Below are positions 57,881 through 64,000 of a stretch of 64,000 bases of DNA, piece by piece. Made by a program: the position numbers and the translations under genes. Positions within the stretch are counted from its first letter, which is position 1, and every line of letters starts with the position of its first letter. The stretch lies in assembly GCF_003814515.1 (NCBI RefSeq), contig NZ_RKQJ01000001.1, positions 868,001-932,000 of the forward strand, written 5' to 3'. The DNA comes from Salinicoccus roseus (GTDB lineage Bacteria > Bacillota > Bacilli > Staphylococcales > Salinicoccaceae). The notes under the pieces were generated by a model, which did no database searches, was not told the origin of the DNA, and saw only the letters and a list, made by a program, of their open reading frames with translations.

Positions 57881-58804
57881 ATGGGAAGAATTGAAACGTT
57901 CGACAATAACAGCGATCTGCTCGGCAGGATCGAACACCTCAAGCTGAATGGTGTCGATGAGGCCCGGATGCTGGTGATATCAAAGGAGAATCTTGATGAG
58001 ACGCTGCTCAGGCACCTCGACGTCAGGCGCATCAGTACCGAAGTCGACACGTGGGACCGGATCGTCGCGTGGCTGGCAGACGAGATTCCTGGCGATGAGG
58101 TCATCGGCAGCATGCCGCTCACGCCGGCTGAACAGAAGCGGTATACGGAAGAGATTGAAGCGGGCAGACTTCTGCTCCATATTGAAGACAGTGGAAGGAT
58201 AGGTGATCAGCCAATGAGTGAAAAGGAATCCAGAAGGGTTGAACGCAGACAGGGTGCATCAGTCGACGAATACGACTACAATACGACCCGCGGTGACATC
58301 AACAGGATGGAAGATTTCGATAAGGATGAGGACTTGGTTTCCCGTGCATCCGAGGGCAGGGTGGAAAGCCCGGACCGGGAAAGGCGCATGGATGATGAAG
58401 ACGAGGAGCGGATGACACTCCGTGAGGAGCGCCTCAATGTCGACAAGGAAAATGTCCAGGTGGGCGAAGTCGGCGTCGACAAGCATGTGACGACACGGCT
58501 TGAAGAGTTCGACGTCCCAGTCGACCGCGAGGAAGTGACGGTGGAGCGCCGTCCGGTGGACGGCAATCCGACGCTCGATGTCTACAGCAGGGATGATGCG
58601 GGCGACGATGAGAATGTCATGCGCATCCCGCTCACGGAGGAACGCGTGAAAATCATCAAGGAGACGGTCGTCACTGAGGAGATCGTCATCCGCAAGAATA
58701 TCGTCACGGACAACCAGCATATCGCTGAAGAACTCCGCAAGGAGGAAGTCGACATCTCGGAACACAACAATACGCGGGAAAACTTCGATGACCATAGGAG
58801 ATAG
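57881..58804 (+). CDS. YsnF/AvaK general stress protein (GsiB/17M-like N-terminus plus DUF2382)
   Basis: 307 residues. The N-terminal 110 residues resemble the general stress protein 17M domain (RIETFDNNSDLLGRIEHLKLNGVDEARMLVI). An acidic, disordered middle follows, then the DUF2382 domain (about 180-300) with two imperfect repeats: LREERLNVDKENVQVGEVGVDKHV..EFDVPVDREEVTVERRPVD and IPLTEERVKIIKETVVTEEIVIRKNIV. ATG after GGAGG. Own sigma-B promoter. Cytosolic; biochemical role unknown. Confidence 0.88.
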   Translation: MGRIETFDNNSDLLGRIEHLKLNGVDEARMLVISKENLDETLLRHLDVRRISTEVDTWDRIVAWLADEIPGDEVIGSMPLTPAEQKRYTEEIEAGRLLLHIEDSGRIGDQPMSEKESRRVERRQGASVDEYDYNTTRGDINRMEDFDKDEDLVSRASEGRVESPDRERRMDDEDEERMTLREERLNVDKENVQVGEVGVDKHVTTRLEEFDVPVDREEVTVERRPVDGNPTLDVYSRDDAGDDENVMRIPLTEERVKIIKETVVTEEIVIRKNIVTDNQHIAEELRKEEVDISEHNNTRENFDDHRR

Positions 58805-58806
58805 AC

Positions 58807-58843
58807 AAAAGGGACAAGGCCCCCCGGGGCCCTGTCCCTTTCT
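58807..58843. terminator. bidirectional terminator between YsnF and the lipoprotein gene
   Basis: AAAAGGGACA-GGCCCC / GGGGCC-TGTCCCTTT, one-base bulges, T-rich tails on both strands. Confidence 0.8.
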
Positions 58844-58857
58844 TATGCATGGCGCAG

Positions 58858-59619
58858 CTACTGGTCGATGACCTCCACACCTTCCGGCAGATCCAGCCGG
58901 AAGAGATCCATCGCCGGCTCGATGCCAACGACAAGTGTGCCGACCTCATACTCCATCCGCGTCTCCCCCTGGTCGAGGACCTCCTTCAGTGTCAGCCAAT
59001 GTTCCGCGTCAATCCAGAGGTCCATCGTCGTCCCGCTCTCCCGGGCTTCTTCCTTCGGGGTGAAGACGAGATGGTGGCCTGTGCGGCCGTTGACCGCCTC
59101 CTTACCCACCAGTTTGGAATCATGAGACATCCTGTAGCTTGAGAGCCGCCCCTTCATCGCTTCCGATGGTGAGGGCAGGCTCGACCCTTTGACCAGATTG
59201 GCTGTCCGTATTGCGGTATCTTCACCCTCCGTATAGAGCATCGAATGCTCATCATTGCCCACAATGTACTGGATCGGCGCATCTGCCTGCTCCACCTCCT
59301 TGCGGAAATGAAGTTCCCCATCCTTCCAATAGAACCATTCGCGTGTCAGCGTTTCGTCGGTCCGGCCGTCCATGTACGTCGTCACCTTCGACTCAAGATA
59401 ATAGTTTTCCAACTGCTGATCCACCTCCGATGCGTTCTCGATCACTGCCTCCTTGCTGATATCTTCCGACGCCTCAGCCTGATTTCCTGAAGCCGCCGTC
59501 GTCTCCGTCTTATCCTCGGTCTGCTGATCCATTGGAGCACCTGCTCTCTCTTCTGATGTGCAGGCCCCGAGCATCAGCAGCACTCCGATCAGTACTGCTG
59601 GAATGAACTTCCGGTTCAT
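58858..59619 (-). CDS. lipoprotein with LolA/MucB-like fold (predicted)
   Basis: 253 residues. Signal peptide with lipobox LMLGAC (Cys20), short polar linker, then a beta-rich domain: YYLESKVTTYMDGRTDETLTREWFYWKDGELHFRKEV, GRTGHHLVFTPKEEARESGTTMDLWIDAEHWLTLKEVLDQGETRMEYEV. The extended sheet and the WID..T pattern recall LolA/RseB-like or DUF4367-type lipoproteins that sense or carry lipids. ATG with GGAGGGAGAGG. An ACTTTAT-AGA-ATAAAGT palindrome lies 46 bases upstream. Confidence 0.7.
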   Translation of the reverse strand: MNRKFIPAVLIGVLLMLGACTSEERAGAPMDQQTEDKTETTAASGNQAEASEDISKEAVIENASEVDQQLENYYLESKVTTYMDGRTDETLTREWFYWKDGELHFRKEVEQADAPIQYIVGNDEHSMLYTEGEDTAIRTANLVKGSSLPSPSEAMKGRLSSYRMSHDSKLVGKEAVNGRTGHHLVFTPKEEARESGTTMDLWIDAEHWLTLKEVLDQGETRMEYEVGTLVVGIEPAMDLFRLDLPEGVEVIDQ

Positions 59620-59924
59620 CCTCTCCCTCCTTATTCTATCTCCTTCTTATCTTGTCACAAATTTACTTTATAGAATAAAGTATACATTAAAACACCATAT
59701 ATTATTACAATTTTCTGAAAATATGGGTCTTGTTGATACAATTTTATTTATGCCGTAACTTAATACATGCATAAATCATCCTTTTGACTTATTTTATAGG
59801 AAAGAGTGCACGGTTGTTGATAATTGCTGACATCTGTCGAATAATGGAAAATAAGCAGGCGCCTACTGATGTCCACACACCTTTGAGCCTTTAGGATAAG
59901 AAATTCTGATCGAGGGAGAGAAAT
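59620..59924. other. 305-base AT-rich intergenic region
   Basis: No ORF of note. Contains a perfect 17-base palindrome ACTTTAT-AGA-ATAAAGT (59665-59681), operator-like, close to the divergent lipoprotein gene. A TTGATA (59732-59737) with TAACTT at 17 bases is a weak plus-strand promoter candidate. Must hold promoters for both divergent genes, but none is convincing. Confidence 0.35.
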
Positions 59925-60347
59925 ATGAAGCGGTTCATTAATAAGCTGAAGCGGCCCAAGCTCCGGGGCATGAAATGGAATAAACGTATCGGAAAACCCG
60001 GCTGGCTCTTTAAGAAGATCCGGCGGTCCGCAGCCGCTTTCATCCAGCGCAGGCGGCAACAGAAAAAATTTCGGGAGACGGCACTTCACCAGTACTATTG
60101 GCAGTTCACGAATGAACAGCTGCAGGAGATGCATGACCGGACCGATTCGATGCGGACCCAGGGAGCCATCAAGCGGCTGATGAAGCAGCGGGGCTACAAA
60201 TACGACTTCGAAGTCGATCTGTTCGTTCCGAATGATGCCGCCAAAGTGGAGAAGAGCGGGAAGGTCCACCTGCTCGAGAACCGGAAGATCCGAAGCTATG
60301 AGGAGATCGAATCCCAGCTGCGGGCGCGGGAAGAGGAAAAGGGATAG
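59925..60347 (+). CDS. hypothetical basic protein, 140 residues
   Basis: Very basic N-terminal 60 residues (KRFINKLKRPKLRGMKWNKRIGK, IQRRRQQKKFR), then mixed helix and strand: YYWQFTNEQLQEMHDRTDSMRTQGAIKRLMKQRGYKYDFEVDLFVPND, and a charged end. The cationic start could contact nucleic acid or anionic lipid. No family recognised. ATG with GAGGGAGAG upstream. Confidence 0.6.
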   Translation: MKRFINKLKRPKLRGMKWNKRIGKPGWLFKKIRRSAAAFIQRRRQQKKFRETALHQYYWQFTNEQLQEMHDRTDSMRTQGAIKRLMKQRGYKYDFEVDLFVPNDAAKVEKSGKVHLLENRKIRSYEEIESQLRAREEEKG

Positions 60348-60350
60348 ACC

Positions 60351-60379
60351 AAAAAACCCAGGCAGAGATGCCTGGGTTG
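60351..60379. terminator. bidirectional terminator
   Basis: AACCCAGGC / GCCTGGGTT with loop AGAGAT; six-base T run on the minus strand. Separates the basic protein from the convergent hypothetical gene. Confidence 0.85.
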
Positions 60380-60387
60380 ATTCATGA

Positions 60388-60750
60388 TCAGCTGATGATT
60401 GCGTTGTTCACGACCGCTTCCGGCTTTGCACCGAGGATCAGCAGGAATATTTCCGGCGCATCCGTATGCCTGTTCCTGTTGAGCAGGTCGCAGAACACTT
60501 CAAATCCCGGTGTCTTCTGGAGTTTCTCCACTTCATCGATGAGGATGTTCAGTACGGACAGCTTGATGAAGGCCGGCTGCGGTTCACGCGTCCCTCCCGT
60601 AATGAGGTCCGCAAGGTATCTGTACTTCACCTGAAGCTGTCTGGCGAAGCTTGTGACATGCTCGATTCTTGCGTAGAGTTCCGGGTGGTCTGTACTGATT
60701 GTGCAGAGGTCCTTCTGTACCTGATTGATGGTTTCCTGATTTGCATACAT
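60388..60750 (-). CDS. hypothetical helical protein, 120 residues
   Basis: Predicted mostly alpha: INQVQKDLCTISTDHPELYARIEHVTSFARQLQVKYRYLADLI, then PAFIKLSVLNILIDEVEKLQ and FEVFCDLLNRNRHTDAPEIFLLILGAKPE. No signal peptide or membrane segment. ATG with AGGGGGCGG. 13 bases downstream of the thioesterase gene, so probably co-transcribed with it. No family recognised. Confidence 0.6.
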   Translation of the reverse strand: MYANQETINQVQKDLCTISTDHPELYARIEHVTSFARQLQVKYRYLADLITGGTREPQPAFIKLSVLNILIDEVEKLQKTPGFEVFCDLLNRNRHTDAPEIFLLILGAKPEAVVNNAIIS

Positions 60751-60763
60751 ATATGTCCGCCCC

Positions 60764-61288
60764 CTATAGATTCCATGGTTTTTCGATGCTGATGTTCGTC
60801 GTCAGCTCTTTGCTGTGGTTACGGCGCTCCCGGCGCATGGCCGTACGCTGTGCGTTGGATTCATAGAGATATTTCTCCTCATCGGTTTCAGGCACGATGC
60901 CCGGTACCGGAATCGGACGCTTCGTCTCCTCATCGAGTGCAACGAAAGTGAGGAAAGCCGTCGCCGCCACTTTCCTATCCTCCGTCACGAGGTCCTCGGT
61001 GATGACCTTGCAGAACACTTCCATGCTGTGGTTGCCGGTCGAAGTCACGAATGCCTCGATGCATACGGATTCTGCCTGTGTGATGGGATGCAGGAAGTCG
61101 ATGGAGTCGATGGAAGCCGTCACGCATTCCTTCACCCTTGCATGCCTTCTTGCCGCGAGTGACGCGACATTATCTATGCGCTTCATCAATACGCCGCCGA
61201 ACAGCGTATCGTAGTTGTTCAAATCATTCGCAAACACCTGGTCGATGCTGATCACTTTACTGTCTTTTGGATTTTTGAAATCTGCCAT
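60764..61288 (-). CDS. acyl-CoA thioesterase, hotdog fold
   Basis: 174 residues. Hotdog domain of the YciA/BFIT type: NDLNNYDTLFGGVLMKRIDNVASLAARRHAR with the catalytic Asn/Asp region, TASIDSIDFLHPITQAESVCIEAFV, and TAFLTFVALDEETKRPIPVPGIVPETDEEK. Hydrolyses acyl-CoA to free CoA and fatty acid in the cytosol. ATG 61288 with AGAGGT 9 bases upstream. Confidence 0.9.
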   Translation of the reverse strand: MADFKNPKDSKVISIDQVFANDLNNYDTLFGGVLMKRIDNVASLAARRHARVKECVTASIDSIDFLHPITQAESVCIEAFVTSTGNHSMEVFCKVITEDLVTEDRKVAATAFLTFVALDEETKRPIPVPGIVPETDEEKYLYESNAQRTAMRRERRNHSKELTTNISIEKPWNL

Positions 61289-61405
61289 AATGTTTCTACC
61301 TCTCATTCATCTGATGGACCCATCCTACACCTTGAAAACCCTTTCCAGAAAATAGTGGTATTTCATGGGGTCCATAGATAAAAACTATGAAAGCGGTATT
61401 AGGTG

Positions 61406-62284
61406 CTATTCATAGTACTGCTGGAAGAACTTCAGCCATTCCTTCGTGATGAAGTTCATGTAGCGGTCGCGGTTCCATATGACGCCGAGCCGCCATTTCA
61501 GCACCGGCTCATGGATGTCCACCGTCACCGAGGAACTCTTGAGCAGTGCCGCAACGCTTTCAGGCAGGATGCAGACACCAAGCTCCGCATTGATCATCTC
61601 CTCGATGAAGTGCCACTGGGCGGTGTTCGAGACGACCTTCGGTGTAAACCCTGCATTCTTGCATGCGGAAGTGATGATTTCATTCAAATAGAAATCCTCG
61701 TTGAACATGATGAAATGCTCATTCTTGAGTACCTTCAGATCGATGGAATCCTCATCTGCAAGCGGATGATCCTTATGCACCACAAGCTTCATCGGTTCCG
61801 TCAGGAAATTGAAGGCATCGAAGTCCTCCCCCTCTGTCGGCAGCACCGTAATGCCGATGTCGATCGTGTCCTGCCTAAGCCGCGTCTCTATCGTGCCGCT
61901 GCCGCTCTCGATCAGCTGGAACGTGATCTCAGGGTATAGTTCATGGAAGTCCTTGACGATGCCCATCAGCCTGCCGACATCCATGATCGGTGGCAGCCCG
62001 ATCTTTATTTCCCCCTGGCGCATGCCGACCATGTTCTTCAGATCATTCTTCAGCTCCGAATGCCGGCGCAGTATCTCCTCGCACTGGTCGTAGAACACCT
62101 TGCCCGCATCCGTCAGCACGAACTTCCTCCGGTTGCGGTCGAACAGCTGCATCCCGAGCTCCGTCTCCACATCGTGGATTGCCTTGCTGATCGTCGGCTG
62201 CGATATGTACAGCTGGTTGGACGCCTCCGTCATGCTGCCGTGTCGTACGATGGCGGCAAAATAGCGCATATGCTTGATGTCCAT
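61406..62284 (-). CDS. LysR family transcriptional regulator (CidR/AlsR-like)
   Basis: 292 residues. N-terminal winged HTH: MRYFAAIVRHGSMTEASNQLYISQPTISKAIHDVETELGMQLFDRNRRKFVLTDAG, then a coiled linker and a LysR substrate-binding domain (GEIKIGLPPIMDVGRLMGIVKDF..FQLIESGSGTIETRLRQDTIDIGITVLP). Resembles staphylococcal CidR, which responds to acetate/weak acid and controls cidABC and alsSD. No such target gene is adjacent. ATG 62284 with GGGGGAG 8 bases upstream. Confidence 0.86.
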   Translation of the reverse strand: MDIKHMRYFAAIVRHGSMTEASNQLYISQPTISKAIHDVETELGMQLFDRNRRKFVLTDAGKVFYDQCEEILRRHSELKNDLKNMVGMRQGEIKIGLPPIMDVGRLMGIVKDFHELYPEITFQLIESGSGTIETRLRQDTIDIGITVLPTEGEDFDAFNFLTEPMKLVVHKDHPLADEDSIDLKVLKNEHFIMFNEDFYLNEIITSACKNAGFTPKVVSNTAQWHFIEEMINAELGVCILPESVAALLKSSSVTVDIHEPVLKWRLGVIWNRDRYMNFITKEWLKFFQQYYE

Positions 62285-62504
62285 TTGAAACACTCCCCCT
62301 CACTCTCATTTTACAAAGACCTTTCATATTATATACCCTTTCATTCCCAAGTGAACAAAAAAATCCAGAGAGATATTCGCCCTTGATCCCATGCGCGACT
62401 GTCACTATAAATATTTCAAATGTTTAGATAATTTCAATTCGGAAATCTATTAGTAAATGGACTTATAGATGAAAGCTGCATCCAAATATAAGGAGGCGAA
62501 GCAT

Positions 62505-63815
62505 ATGAGCAGGAAAGAAAGAGTGTGGTATGAAGAGAGCGGCGACAGGCTCGATCCGGGCCTGATCGAACAGCTGCGCAAGGACCAGAGGAATGTCTAC
62601 CAGGCAACGGGAACGAGTGAAATCCCGATCATCATAAAATGCAGACAGGGATGCCGCGACGAGGAGAAGGATGACCTTTTCCAGAAATGCAATGTCGATT
62701 CCCATAACCATCTGGACCAGGAAATGCGCATCATCAACAGCATGAAGGGGACGCTGACACCGGACAAGATCAGGCAGATCAAAGATCACGAGGCCATCGA
62801 ACGGATATACTATGACCGCCCGGTCTCGGCATACCTGGATATTACGGATTCGCAGATCGGGTCCGCACAGGTCAGGACCGACCATAACCTCAGCGGTAAA
62901 GGGGTGACGATTGCCGTGCTCGATACCGGCATCCACCCCCATGATGACTTGACCACACCTGAAAACCGCATCATCGCCTTTCATGACGTCATCAATGGAG
63001 AGACGGAGCCTTATGATGATAACGGCCATGGCACCCACTGCGCCGGAGATGCAGCAGGGAACGGCACAATGTCGGATGGTGAATACAAGGGACCTGCACC
63101 GGAGGCCTCCATCGTCGGGGTAAAGGTGTTGAATGGTTCAGGCGGCGGCAACCTGTCCAACATCATCGAAGGCATCGAATGGTGCATGGAAAATAAAGAA
63201 GAATACGGTATACAGATCCTCTCCCTGTCACTCGGTTCGGAAGCCTACGAATCATTCAGGAGGGACCCTCTGTCACTGGCAGCACAGGAAGCATGGCAGG
63301 CCGGCATGATCGTATGTGCCGCAGCCGGCAACAGCGGTCCGGCACCGTCCACCATCGGCACCCCGGCCATCAATCCATTCATCATCACCGTCGGTGCAGC
63401 AGACGACCGGGATACAGTCGAACGTTCGGACGATGAAATTGCCGAATACTCCAGCCGCGGACCGACCATCGACCAGTTCGTCAAACCAGACATCTATGCG
63501 CCCGGCACAAACATCGTCTCACTGCTGTCACCCGATTCTACAGTAGCAGCCGAACGCGCCGAACAGATCGTCGATGAACATTATATCCAGATGTCCGGCA
63601 CATCCATGGCCACACCGATATGTGCAGGCGTCATCGCCCTCATGCTTGAAGCAAATCCAGACTTGAGCCCGAATGATGTGAAGAGCATCCTCCAGATGAC
63701 CGGCGACCCGGCATTCGGCAGCGGATGGGGCTACATCGATGCACAACTCGCTGTCGAAATGGCACTCCGCCAGGCAGAAGATCGCCAAGCCTCCGCTTCA
63801 GCAGACGGGCAGTGA
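62505..63815 (+). CDS. S8 family subtilisin-like serine peptidase, apparently intracellular
   Basis: 436 residues. Catalytic triad visible: Asp140 (AVLDTGIH), His175 (NGHGTHCAG) and Ser367 (SGTSMATP); oxyanion Asn276 (AAAGNSGPA). No signal peptide, and a 110-residue N-terminal region (IIIKCRQGCRDEEKDDLFQKCNVD) that resembles an I9-like inhibitor propeptide. This matches Bacillus intracellular/minor AprX-like proteases. ATG 62505 follows AGGAGG by 8 bases; an ATG 36 bases upstream lies before that site. A repeat array follows the gene. Confidence 0.92.
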   Translation: MSRKERVWYEESGDRLDPGLIEQLRKDQRNVYQATGTSEIPIIIKCRQGCRDEEKDDLFQKCNVDSHNHLDQEMRIINSMKGTLTPDKIRQIKDHEAIERIYYDRPVSAYLDITDSQIGSAQVRTDHNLSGKGVTIAVLDTGIHPHDDLTTPENRIIAFHDVINGETEPYDDNGHGTHCAGDAAGNGTMSDGEYKGPAPEASIVGVKVLNGSGGGNLSNIIEGIEWCMENKEEYGIQILSLSLGSEAYESFRRDPLSLAAQEAWQAGMIVCAAAGNSGPAPSTIGTPAINPFIITVGAADDRDTVERSDDEIAEYSSRGPTIDQFVKPDIYAPGTNIVSLLSPDSTVAAERAEQIVDEHYIQMSGTSMATPICAGVIALMLEANPDLSPNDVKSILQMTGDPAFGSGWGYIDAQLAVEMALRQAEDRQASASADGQ

Positions 63816-63849
63816 TGAATGAAAATGGGGTGTGGGGGTTTTATTCACA

Positions 63850-64000
63850 GTGGGAAGCGCTCCGACTGTGAGTTAAGTCTCCAACTCACCCTCGCAGGCA
63901 AAACGACGGCAAGTTAACGTCCCAACTCACCGTCGCAGGCAAAACGATGGCAAGTTAACCCTCCAACTCACCGTCGCAGGCAAAACGATGGCAAGTTAAG
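63850..64000. repeat. second 41-bp hairpin repeat array, runs off the window
   Basis: Units start at 63881, 63922 and 63963, exactly 41 bp apart, with a degenerate partial unit before. Each has AACTCACCGTCG and CGATGGCAAGTT (or CGACGG..) arms, a 9-base loop CAGGCAAAA, and linker AACCCTCC. On the minus strand the units read GAGTTGGAGGGTTAACTTG, aligning with CAGTTGGAGGCCCAATTGT of the array at 20787-20982: same period, same AGTTGGAGG core, opposite orientation. Confidence 0.88.

Overview
The window looks like a chromosomal segment of a moderately GC-rich (by eye roughly 45-50 %) member of the Staphylococcaceae, most likely Salinicoccus or a close relative. The evidence is staphylococcal-type gene content (ScdA, teichoic-acid glycosyl/glycerophosphate transferases, a TcaA-type NTF2-like lipoprotein, a CidR-like LysR regulator, YsnF and GlsB stress proteins), strong AGGAGG ribosome binding sites with frequent TTG starts, and sigma-B promoters of the Bacillales type. 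No rRNA, tRNA, CRISPR array, transposase or prophage gene was seen.

Layout. 1-447: 3' end of an FMN reductase. 475-7903: an AT-rich L-arabinose module on the minus strand (araB-araD-araA-sugar/H+ symporter-galM, plus araR), with a readable promoter, two in-phase AraR boxes and a cre site. 8089-16652: small membrane protein, Xaa-Pro peptidase, CocE-type hydrolase with BCCT transporter, SDR, AEC transporter, a TPP riboswitch controlling a lone ykoF, and a VOC protein. 16831-24840: aldehyde dehydrogenase, a possible C-rich small RNA, O-methyltransferase, an MFS gene that lacks most of its N-terminal half, DinB-like protein, a 41-bp hairpin repeat array, a TIM-barrel protein, an XRE-controlled membrane-protein operon whose last two genes seem to start at ATC/ATT, and scdA. 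25048-32693: PPK2, a DapA-like aldolase, DUF1028 protein, a tandemly duplicated lipoprotein, YkvI-like transporter and a multicopper oxidase flanked by 43-bp direct repeats.

32788-44216 is the most interesting part. It holds an aldehyde dehydrogenase, a divergent sigma-54 (RpoN), a sigma-54 activator (PAS-AAA+-Fis) and two divergent operons. Together these encode the trans-4-hydroxy-L-proline pathway: 4-hydroxyproline epimerase, a heteromeric D-hydroxyproline dehydrogenase split over both operons, pyrroline-4-hydroxy-2-carboxylate deaminase, an NhaC-type transporter and a cysteine-free epimerase homologue. Three intergenic sites, in front of both operons and of rpoN itself, share TGGCAT(G/A)-N4-TTTCTT. 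This matches a sigma-54 -24 element but has TTTCTT where TTGCWW is usual at -12. I infer a self-contained, self-amplifying sigma-54 regulon with its own promoter dialect, in a family where sigma-54 is normally missing.

44395-64000: small membrane proteins, a TPR-like protein, GNAT acetyltransferase, GIY-YIG protein, a second XRE/membrane-protein pair with perfect palindromic operators, CutC, a DUF5780/TcaA-like membrane protein, APH-type kinase, GlsB, a GT2-TagF fusion with a TarM-like glucosyltransferase, YsnF, further lipoprotein/hypothetical genes, acyl-CoA thioesterase, a LysR regulator, an S8 peptidase, and at the right edge a second 41-bp repeat array related to the first. Coordinates of starts were chosen by ribosome binding site. 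Family names are from recognition of motifs, not database searches.
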